Assembly: GCA_965657165.1 (NCBI GenBank)
Contig: CBFHNG010000011.1
Span: 1-40,017, forward strand
Reading direction: 5' to 3'
DNA length: 40,017 nt
Origin: UBA3537 sp965657165
Lineage (GTDB): Bacteria; Bacteroidota; Bacteroidia; Flavobacteriales; Flavobacteriaceae
Shown: piece after piece, positions 1-6,422 of the stretch
Layout: every line of letters starts with the position of its first letter
Position numbering within the stretch: the stretch's first letter is position 1
Made by a program: the position numbers and the translations under genes
The notes under the pieces: model-generated
Databases searched by the model: none
Seen by the model: the letters and a program-made list of their open reading frames with translations, nothing else
What the model was told of the DNA's origin: nothing

Positions 1-269
1 TGATTTGTAGAATCGGTAACTTCAACAATCTTGTCTAAATTCAAATCAAGATTTTGACTACTACCTTTGGCAGCATAAAATTTTGCATCTTTTTCTATTT
101 TTGAGAATAAATCTGGAACCTCATCGGAATTTACAATTCTTACCTTTAGATTATTATCTTCTTGATGTGAAGTTTTTGGAAGTATATCTCTTTCACAATT
201 CGTAACCAATAGTGCAAAGACCAAAAGCGCGGCATAGTGGTTAAAAAAGCGGCATAGGTAGGCTTTCAT
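1..269 (-). CDS. Putative lipoprotein, N-terminal part only
   Basis: A minus-strand frame opens with ATG at 269 and stays open to the window edge, giving 89 residues of a longer protein. The start reads MKAYLCRFFNHYAALLVF, followed by a hydrophobic stretch and Cys25 in the context LVTNCERD. This fits a type II signal peptide, so the product is probably an envelope lipoprotein. The region after the Cys is polar and acidic, with no motif I recognise. The family cannot be named from this fragment. It lies downstream of ndk on the same strand but is separated from it by a terminator, so it should have its own promoter within 270-400. Confidence 0.6.
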   Translation of the reverse strand, partial: MKAYLCRFFNHYAALLVFALLVTNCERDILPKTSHQEDNNLKVRIVNSDEVPDLFSKIEKDAKFYAAKGSSQNLDLNLDKIVEVTDSTN

Positions 270-360
270 AATGTAGTAAATTTGGGTGTGTTTTAAAAAT
301 TTGCGTACAAGTTAGGGAATCCTAAAATACCAGTCAAGCGTCATGTAACAAACGGCCATT

Positions 361-389
361 TGACGTAATATTCGGGCGTTTTTACGTCA
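361..389. repeat. Inverted repeat upstream of the lipoprotein gene
   Basis: Positions 361-368 (TGACGTAA) are the exact reverse complement of 382-389 (TTACGTCA), with 13 bases between. A further CGTCA half-site occurs near 339-343. The arms are outside the ndk terminator and upstream of the minus-strand lipoprotein start at 269. This is the usual position for an operator or a leader hairpin. No T-run follows, so it does not look like a terminator. The binding protein is unknown. Confidence 0.4.
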
Positions 390-410
390 TAAGTGGGAAA
401 ATGGGGCACA

Positions 411-440
411 AAAAAAGCCCTCAAAAGAGGGCTTTTTTTT
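411..440 (-). terminator. Rho-independent terminator of ndk
   Basis: A 7-bp stem, AGCCCTC (416-422) with GAGGGCT (427-433), closes an AAAA loop. It is flanked by an A-run on the left and a T-run on the right, so it could work in both directions. It lies 15-20 bases after the ndk stop codon and separates ndk from the lipoprotein gene further left. Confidence 0.85.
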
Positions 441-455
441 AAATGATTTAAAAAT

Positions 456-875
456 CTAAAACATTTCGCGACCAGAAAAGTGAAATGCACTTTCAATAGC
501 AGCATTATCGTCACTATCACTGCCATGTACAGCATTTTCACTAATGGAATCTGCAAACATATTTCGGATGGTGCCTTCAGCTGCTTCTGCAGGATTGGTG
601 GCGCCAATGAGAGCTCTAAAGTCCTCTACTGCATTGTCTTTTTCCAAAATTGCAGCCACAATTGGTCCTCGTGTCATATAGGTCACCAAATCGCCAAAAA
701 ATGGACGCTCTTTGTGGATTTCATAGAATGCTTCAGCATCAGCTGTTGTGAGTTGTGTCAATTTCATTGCCACAATACGAAATCCAGAAGATGTTATTTT
801 TTCTAAAATTGCTCCAATATTACCTTTCTCAACAGAGTCGGGCTTGAGCATTGTAAAAGTTTTATTGTTTGCCAT
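456..875 (-). CDS. ndk: Nucleoside diphosphate kinase
   Basis: This 139-residue cytoplasmic enzyme moves the gamma phosphate from ATP onto other (d)NDPs through a phosphohistidine. The start MANNKTFTMLKPDSV carries the family TMLKPD motif (residues 8-13). The active-site histidine is His117 in NAVHGSDS, and the GTIRNMFAD segment precedes it. Length is normal for the family. The gene is monocistronic: a -7 box lies 20 bases upstream and a strong hairpin terminator follows. The divergent neighbour is nrnA, so the two promoters share the 876-963 gap. Confidence 0.97.
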   Translation of the reverse strand: MANNKTFTMLKPDSVEKGNIGAILEKITSSGFRIVAMKLTQLTTADAEAFYEIHKERPFFGDLVTYMTRGPIVAAILEKDNAVEDFRALIGATNPAEAAEGTIRNMFADSISENAVHGSDSDDNAAIESAFHFSGREMF

Positions 876-894
876 TGTAAAAATTTAATTCGTG

Positions 895-902
895 CAAAAG
901 TA
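895..902 (-). promoter_or_regulatory. Candidate -7 promoter box for ndk
   Basis: Read on the minus strand the octamer is TACTTTTG, matching the Bacteroidota -7 consensus TAnnTTTG. It ends 19 bases before the ndk ATG. No clear TTG -33 element sits at the expected 17-23 base spacing. Confidence 0.5.
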
Positions 903-949
903 ATCATTTTGAACAAAAAATCCCTTAATCGCCTATTTATAAAAAGTTG

Positions 950-957
950 TATCTTTG
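950..957 (+). promoter_or_regulatory. Candidate -7 promoter box for nrnA
   Basis: TATCTTTG matches TAnnTTTG. Only six bases separate it from the ATG at 964, so transcription would start at or next to the start codon. No TTG -33 element is visible at the right spacing. Confidence 0.5.
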
Positions 958-963
958 TTTCTT

Positions 964-1977
964 ATGAAAAGTTTAACTTTTGAAGCTGTAAAATCAGTGT
1001 TACAAACACCAAAAAATGTGGTGATTGTACCTCATGTCAACCCCGATGGTGATGCGGTAGGTTCCTCACTTGGTCTATACCATTATTTGATTCAAAAAGG
1101 ACATGATGTTTCTGTTGTTGTTCCCAACGATTATCCCGATTTCTTGAAATGGATGCCTGGAACTTCAGCAATTATTCATTTTGATTCTCAAACTGAACTT
1201 GCTCAACAAAAATTGGAGCATTCAGAACTATTATTCACCTTAGATTTTAATGCACTTCACCGCAGTGGTCCCATGCAAGTTGCTCTTGAAGAAAATAGTA
1301 CTCTAAAAATCATGATTGACCATCATCAGCAACCTGAAGATTATGCTGCATACAGCTATTCTGATGTTAACATGTGCTCTACTTCTGAGATGATTTATCA
1401 TTTTATGGAGCAAATGGGCGATTTGGAGTTGATGAATTCTGATATTGGAACTGCACTCTATACGGGAATCATGACAGACACCGCATCGTTCCGATTTCCA
1501 AAAACCACAAGCACTACGCACCGCGTTGTAGCGCATTTTATTGAAGTTGGAGTGAACCATTCTGAAATACACAACAAGGTTTATGATGCAAACCGTTTTG
1601 AACGCATCAAACTTGTGGGAGTTGCCTTAAATAATTTAAAAGTCATTGAGCATTTAAATACTGCTTATATCACACTTTCGCAACAGGAATTGGATTCTTT
1701 TGGACACCAAAAAGGAGATACAGAAGGGTTGGTTAATTATGGATTATCCATTAAAGACATCAAATTTGCAGCTATTTTTATTGAAAATAAAGAAGACGAT
1801 ATCATTAAAATATCTTTGCGCTCCAAAGGAGATTTTGATGTCAATCAATTGGCACGAGAACATTTTCATGGTGGTGGACACCAAAATGCCGCCGGTGGAA
1901 AAAGTATGTTATCTCTTGAAAAAACTGTTGAAAAATTCGAAAATTTAGTACAAACCCTAAAATCAAATTTAGCGTAG
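964..1977 (+). CDS. nrnA: DHH/DHHA1 phosphoesterase, NrnA-like oligoribonuclease / pAp phosphatase
   Basis: The 337-residue protein belongs to the DHH family. Members degrade nanoRNA and often also dephosphorylate 3'-phosphoadenosine 5'-phosphate. Metal ligands are visible: HVNPDGDAVGS (His24, Asp28, Asp30), Asp94, the DHH triad at 119-121 and Asp172 in MTDTASF. The C-terminal DHHA1 domain has its substrate loop GGGHQNAAGG at 303-312. A TTG three codons upstream (955) is in frame but overlaps the promoter box, so ATG at 964 is preferred. It is the first gene of an operon with gldI and a prolyl isomerase; its TAG stop overlaps the gldI GTG by one base. Confidence 0.93.
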   Translation: MKSLTFEAVKSVLQTPKNVVIVPHVNPDGDAVGSSLGLYHYLIQKGHDVSVVVPNDYPDFLKWMPGTSAIIHFDSQTELAQQKLEHSELLFTLDFNALHRSGPMQVALEENSTLKIMIDHHQQPEDYAAYSYSDVNMCSTSEMIYHFMEQMGDLELMNSDIGTALYTGIMTDTASFRFPKTTSTTHRVVAHFIEVGVNHSEIHNKVYDANRFERIKLVGVALNNLKVIEHLNTAYITLSQQELDSFGHQKGDTEGLVNYGLSIKDIKFAAIFIENKEDDIIKISLRSKGDFDVNQLAREHFHGGGHQNAAGGKSMLSLEKTVEKFENLVQTLKSNLA

Positions 1978-2510
1978 TGAATGTTTATCGCCTAGTTCTA
2001 ATTCTTCTCGTTTTCTTTGGATGTAAACCTTCTGAGGCACGAAAACCCATACAGCAAAATTCTGGTCGTTTTTTTGATACTTCTGTAGAACGTAACAAAG
2101 CTTTGAATGAAAAAGAATATACCGCCATCAAAAAACTTATTGGTGAAGCTGAAAAACCTTTTACAGTTTCCGATTATGGATTTTGGTATCAATATGTTCA
2201 AAAAAATAATAAAAGCGAATACACCCCAAAATTTGGTGATCAAGTGTTTTACACTTATACTGTTAAAAATTTGGATGGAGATTGGATTTATTCTTCAAAT
2301 GAAACCACAGAAAAAACATATTTTGTAGAACAAGAAGAACTTTTTGCTGGGCTTAGAGAAGGATTAAAACTGATGAAAGAAAATGAAACCATAACATTTA
2401 TTTTTCCATCACAACTGGCCTATGGCTATTATGGAGATAACAATAAAATAGGATCGAACACACCTCTTATTTATGAAGTGACTGTTAAAAAAATACTTCA
2501 AAATCAATAA
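1977..2510 (+). CDS. gldI: Gliding-motility lipoprotein GldI, FKBP-type prolyl isomerase
   Basis: A 177-residue protein with a type II signal peptide ending at Cys16 (LVFFGC) and an FKBP-like domain at about 82-176. GldI is required for gliding in Flavobacterium and is thought to help fold envelope motility proteins. The FKBP fold is recognisable from SQLAYGYYG and the C-terminal TPLIYEVTVKKI strand. The usual active-site F-D pair is replaced around IYSSNE (104-109) and the Trp of the VIPGW motif is Leu126, so catalysis may be weak. The start is GTG at 1977, overlapping the nrnA stop as TAGTG; a nearby ATG at 1981 is out of frame. The next gene is a second FKBP-containing lipoprotein. Confidence 0.9.
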   Translation: MNVYRLVLILLVFFGCKPSEARKPIQQNSGRFFDTSVERNKALNEKEYTAIKKLIGEAEKPFTVSDYGFWYQYVQKNNKSEYTPKFGDQVFYTYTVKNLDGDWIYSSNETTEKTYFVEQEELFAGLREGLKLMKENETITFIFPSQLAYGYYGDNNKIGSNTPLIYEVTVKKILQNQ

Positions 2511-2529
2511 ACTAAAACAAAACAACAAC

Positions 2530-3711
2530 ATGAAACTTACAAAATCTTTAACTTCTGTACTTGGGCTTATTTTCTTGCTCAGTACCTTATCATGTCAAAA
2601 CAAATACCCAGAACTTGGCAATGGATTGTATGCCGAATTTGCAACGACAAAAGACACTATAATTGTGGAGTTATTTTATGAAAAAACACCACTTACAGTA
2701 GCCAATTTTGTTGGACTTGCAGAAGGAACTCACCCAAAACTTGCTGATTCTGTACAAGGAATACCATTTTATAACGGCACTATTTTTCATAGAGTCATTA
2801 ATGAATTTATGATTCAAGGCGGAGACCCTTCAGGGACTGGAATGGGGAAGCCTGGCTTTACATTTGGTGATGAATTTGACGAAACTTTAAAGCATGATAA
2901 ACCTGGAGTCTTGTCTATGGCCAACTCTGGCCCTGCAACCAATGGTAGTCAGTTTTTTATTACAGAAGTTCCAACACCATGGTTAGACAATAAGCATAGC
3001 ATTTTTGGGCAAGTTGTAAAAGGTCAAGAAGTCGTTGATTCCATTTCTAATGTTCAAGTAATGCCTGGTAGCAATAAACCTCTAGAAGATATACGAATTT
3101 TATCGTTAAATATTATTAGACAAGGATTTGGTGCAAAGCGTTTTAATGCTGCCAAAACTTGGAATAGAGAATTTCCTTTACTTGAAGAGAAACGATTAAA
3201 GAAAATTGAAGAAGCGAAGCAGGAAGCAGAGCGTCAAAAGAAAATTGCAGAAGAAAAAATGGAAACTGCGGCTGCCGAAATCCTCCCTGTTTTGGAAGAC
3301 TATAAAAGCAAAGCAACTACAAGCGATTCAGGATTATTAAGCTATACAATTAAAGAAGGTACAGGTGAAAAACCAAAACAAGGACAATCCGTCAAACTCT
3401 ATTATCAAGGCTACTTTACCGATGGAAAATTGTTTGGTACCAACGTTAAAGATATTGACATAAAATGTGGCACTTATGATGAAAAGAAAGAACAACGTGG
3501 TTTTTATAATTTGATGCCCATGAAAATTAGTGCCGACGCACAAATGATTCCTGGTTTTAAAGAAGGGGTATTCAATATGAAAAAAGGCGATAAAACCTTT
3601 TTATACCTTCCTTCTCATCTGGCCTATGGCGAAGCTGGTCGTGGTCCTATTGCGCCAAACTCCGATTTGATATTTATTATTGAAATGGTTGATGAAGAAC
3701 AAGAAAACTAA
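2530..3711 (+). CDS. Lipoprotein with fused cyclophilin and FKBP domains
   Basis: This 393-residue protein starts with a lipoprotein signal (STLSC, Cys22), so it should act on the outside of the cytoplasmic membrane. A cyclophilin domain (33-200) keeps the catalytic set: Arg88, Phe93, Gln96, Phe142, Trp151 and His156. A charged helical linker rich in Lys and Glu (211-250) leads to an FKBP domain (267-388). In the FKBP pocket the usual Phe-Asp is Phe302-Gly303, the base Trp is Phe343 (MIPGFKEG), and about a dozen residues are inserted after the first strands. The cyclophilin half therefore looks active and the FKBP half altered. It follows gldI by 19 bases, in the same operon. Confidence 0.92.
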   Translation: MKLTKSLTSVLGLIFLLSTLSCQNKYPELGNGLYAEFATTKDTIIVELFYEKTPLTVANFVGLAEGTHPKLADSVQGIPFYNGTIFHRVINEFMIQGGDPSGTGMGKPGFTFGDEFDETLKHDKPGVLSMANSGPATNGSQFFITEVPTPWLDNKHSIFGQVVKGQEVVDSISNVQVMPGSNKPLEDIRILSLNIIRQGFGAKRFNAAKTWNREFPLLEEKRLKKIEEAKQEAERQKKIAEEKMETAAAEILPVLEDYKSKATTSDSGLLSYTIKEGTGEKPKQGQSVKLYYQGYFTDGKLFGTNVKDIDIKCGTYDEKKEQRGFYNLMPMKISADAQMIPGFKEGVFNMKKGDKTFLYLPSHLAYGEAGRGPIAPNSDLIFIIEMVDEEQEN

Positions 3712-3733
3712 AGCTTAACTTTCAATACATAAG

Positions 3734-3762
3734 AAACCACGCAAATAGCGTGGTTTTTTTTT
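3734..3762 (+). terminator. Terminator of the nrnA-gldI-isomerase operon
   Basis: A 9-bp stem, AAACCACGC (3734-3742) with GCGTGGTTT (3748-3756), closes a 5-base loop and runs into a T-tract to 3762. It lies between convergent genes, 22 bases after the isomerase stop and just beyond the end of pepD. Confidence 0.88.
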
Positions 3763-3764
3763 AA

Positions 3765-5225
3765 TTATTTTTTTGGAATATCAGCTAAAATCGCTTTTAG
3801 AAATACCCAAAATTTTTGTACGGAGGAAATCTGTACCCGTTCGTCTGGGGAGTGTGCGCCTTTGATGTTAGGTCCAAAACTAATCATTTCCATATCGGGA
3901 TAATGCGTCCCTAATATACCACACTCTAACCCTGCATGGCAAGCAGCGACATGAGGTTCAGCATCGTTTAATTGCACATATAAATCTGTGAGTACGTTTA
4001 AAATTGAGGCCTTCATATTGGGTGTCCAACCCGGGTAATCTCCAGAAAATTCAACCGTACACCCTGCCAATTCAAAAGTAGCACCTAAGACTTGTGCCAA
4101 GTCCCACTTTGAGCTTTCTACTGAAGATCGTGTAAGACAACCTACTTTAAGTTGGCCTTTTTCTACCAAAACCCGAGCTACGTTATTGGAGGTTTCTACC
4201 AAACCTTCAATATCTGGACTCATACGAAACACTCCATTGTGTGCGACATTCAAGGCTTTAAGTAAGGGTTGTTGTACACCCAATTCCATTACTGTTTTGG
4301 GTAAATTTGTGGGGTTTACAGAGATATTTAAATCGGGTTCTAGCGTTTGGAATTCTTTTTCAATAGCAGAGATTAACGTAGTTGTAGCGTCCTCAAAAGT
4401 TGTTTTATGAACAGCATCAACCACAACAATGGCAGTGCTTTCTCTAGGAATGGCATTACGTAAACTTCCTCCATCTATGTTTGAAATACGAAGACCAAAG
4501 CGTTCAAAACCGTTGTACAACAATCGGCTCAAAATTTTATTGGCATTGCCAAACCCTTTATGTATATCCATACCAGAATGGCCACCTTGAAGTCCTTTTA
4601 CAGAAATAACATATGGAACCGATGATTGAGAGGTTGGTTCTTCAATATATGATCGTGTGGCAGTAACATCTACTCCGCCGGCACAGCCCACCCCTATTTC
4701 ATCGTCTTCTTCGGTATCTAAATTGAGTAAAATATCACCCTCTAGTAGTCCACCTTTTAGTCCCATAGCCCCAGTCATTCCTGTTTCTTCATCAATGGTA
4801 AAAAGGGCTTCAATTGCTGGATGTGGTATATCTGTACTTTGTAAAACTGCCATTATTGAGGCCACTCCCAAACCATTATCGGCTCCAAGTGTAGTCCCCT
4901 TGGCCTTTACCCAATCGCCATCGACGTACATTTGAATCCCTTGAGTAAGAAAATCAAAGTCGGTATCTGCATTTTTTTGGTGCACCATATCCAAGTGCGA
5001 TTGCAATACCACCGTTTTTCGATCTTCCATTCCTGGTGTTGCAGGTTTTTTAATGATGACATTACCAACCTCATCTTCAAACGTTTCCAAATCTAAAGAA
5101 GCGCCAAAAGTTTTTATAAAAGTAATCACACGTTCCTCTTTTTTGGAGGGACGAGGAACAGCATTTAAATCGGCAAAATTAGTCCAAATTTCTACGGGTT
5201 CAAGTTGTCTTACTGCATCACTCAT
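3765..5225 (-). CDS. pepD: Aminoacyl-histidine dipeptidase (M20 family)
   Basis: A 486-residue cytosolic zinc dipeptidase of the PepD/carnosinase group, cleaving Xaa-His and similar dipeptides. M20 metal and catalytic residues are visible: SHLDM (His77, Asp79), LGADNG (Asp116), the IDEETG pair Glu146-Glu147 and Asp170 in LNLDTEED. A histidine in KGAHSPDE near the C-terminus completes the site. The dimerisation domain lies between about 190 and 370. The frame extends 11 codons further upstream, but the promoter box lies inside that extension, so ATG at 5225 (MSDAVRQLEP) is the better start. It is divergent from the DUF3810 gene. Confidence 0.93.
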   Translation of the reverse strand: MSDAVRQLEPVEIWTNFADLNAVPRPSKKEERVITFIKTFGASLDLETFEDEVGNVIIKKPATPGMEDRKTVVLQSHLDMVHQKNADTDFDFLTQGIQMYVDGDWVKAKGTTLGADNGLGVASIMAVLQSTDIPHPAIEALFTIDEETGMTGAMGLKGGLLEGDILLNLDTEEDDEIGVGCAGGVDVTATRSYIEEPTSQSSVPYVISVKGLQGGHSGMDIHKGFGNANKILSRLLYNGFERFGLRISNIDGGSLRNAIPRESTAIVVVDAVHKTTFEDATTTLISAIEKEFQTLEPDLNISVNPTNLPKTVMELGVQQPLLKALNVAHNGVFRMSPDIEGLVETSNNVARVLVEKGQLKVGCLTRSSVESSKWDLAQVLGATFELAGCTVEFSGDYPGWTPNMKASILNVLTDLYVQLNDAEPHVAACHAGLECGILGTHYPDMEMISFGPNIKGAHSPDERVQISSVQKFWVFLKAILADIPKK

Positions 5226-5245
5226 AGCTATAATTTTTTCTGCGA

Positions 5246-5253
5246 CAAAGGTA
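5246..5253 (-). promoter_or_regulatory. Candidate -7 promoter box for pepD
   Basis: On the minus strand the octamer reads TACCTTTG, a match to TAnnTTTG, ending 20 bases before the pepD ATG at 5225. It excludes the longer upstream frame as the true start. Confidence 0.55.
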
Positions 5254-5285
5254 CACATAACAGTCTAAACCTAAATATTATTTTT

Positions 5286-5293
5286 TATTTTTG
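5286..5293 (+). promoter_or_regulatory. Candidate -7 promoter box for the DUF3810 gene
   Basis: TATTTTTG matches TAnnTTTG and is only four bases before the ATG at 5298, pointing to a leaderless message. It lies 33 bases from the oppositely directed pepD box. Confidence 0.5.
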
Positions 5294-5297
5294 ATTC

Positions 5298-6347
5298 ATG
5301 TCAAAAACTTTAAGACTTTGTATTGTCTTGAGTATTTTACCTCAAATACTCATTATCAATATTTTAGCAAAAAACAGAACATGGGTAGAGCAAAATTACA
5401 GTGCATGGCTTTATCCAAAAATTTCGAGTACACTTCGTTTTTTATATGGATGGATTCCATTTTCGGTAGGCGATTTGCTTTATATTACTGCGATTGGCTT
5501 TGGACTTTGGTGGGGATTCAAAAACCTAAAACAATTTTTAAAAACACCTATCCCATCAATTCTCAACTTGCTGTGTGTGGTTTCTGTTTTGTATTTTGTT
5601 TTTCATTTATTTTGGGGGTTAAATTATTACCGTTTACCGCTTCACAAAAAACAAGAGATTAACCCCATATACACAACCCAACAACTTTTGAAAACTACGG
5701 AACACATCATCGAAAAGTCCAATTTACTTCATCTGAAATTAACAAAGGACAGTAGCGCTGTTGTAAGTACTTCATATACATTTGAAAAACTTGCTGTATT
5801 ATCTTTAAAGGGGTATGAAAATAGTAGTTTTAAGTATAATAATTCAAGTCAAAAATATTCAATACTGAGTACACCACTCGCCTATATGGGGTTTAGTGGA
5901 TATTTAAACCCATTTACCAATGAAGCACAAGTTAATCGTCATCAACCAAAAAATTCAATGCCAATGACATTGGCGCATGAGCAAGCCCATCAAATTGGCT
6001 ATGCTGCAGAAAATGAAGCTAATTTTATAGGGTTTTTGGTGTGTGCTAATCATACTGACGATTATTTCAAATATAGCGGATACTCCTTTGCTTTACGTTA
6101 TTGCTTAAGTGAAGTATACAAAAGAGATAGAGAAGCATACAAATCACTAAAAGAACGTATCAATACTGGTATTTTGATTGATTTCGAAAAAAGAAGTGCC
6201 AAATGGGCACAATACAACAATCCTTTGGAACCTTTGTTCAAATCCATTTACAGCCATTTTTTAAAAGCCAATGCTCAAGATAAGGGTATTGAGAGCTATA
6301 GCTATGTTGTTGGGTTGATTGTTGGACATTTTGAAGCACAGCTTTAG
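5298..6347 (+). CDS. DUF3810 membrane protein with HExxH motif
   Basis: A 349-residue protein of a family known mostly as DUF3810. Hydrophobic segments at about 7-24, 53-73 and 87-107 anchor it in the inner membrane; the rest should form one soluble domain. This domain carries HEQAH (His227, Glu228, His231) followed by AAENEANF, the arrangement of a zincin metalloprotease with a downstream glutamate ligand (Glu238 or Glu240). Protease activity is therefore likely, but I know of no defined substrate. The conserved block just before (GFSGYLNPFTNEAQVN) is typical of the family. It is a single gene, divergent from pepD. Confidence 0.88.
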   Translation: MSKTLRLCIVLSILPQILIINILAKNRTWVEQNYSAWLYPKISSTLRFLYGWIPFSVGDLLYITAIGFGLWWGFKNLKQFLKTPIPSILNLLCVVSVLYFVFHLFWGLNYYRLPLHKKQEINPIYTTQQLLKTTEHIIEKSNLLHLKLTKDSSAVVSTSYTFEKLAVLSLKGYENSSFKYNNSSQKYSILSTPLAYMGFSGYLNPFTNEAQVNRHQPKNSMPMTLAHEQAHQIGYAAENEANFIGFLVCANHTDDYFKYSGYSFALRYCLSEVYKRDREAYKSLKERINTGILIDFEKRSAKWAQYNNPLEPLFKSIYSHFLKANAQDKGIESYSYVVGLIVGHFEAQL

Positions 6348-6422
6348 AAAAAATATACTCCAAAATTTTATGATTTTCTTTAGAAAGTTTATGCTTATAT
6401 TTAACAACTAAAAATCATTACT

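Noticed and set aside
341..607. 88-residue minus-strand frame over the end of ndk
   Set aside because: It crosses the ndk stop and terminator in another frame, with no start context or known motif.
5291..5662. 123-residue plus-strand frame overlapping the DUF3810 gene
   Set aside because: It lies in another frame of a well-supported gene and shows no family motif.
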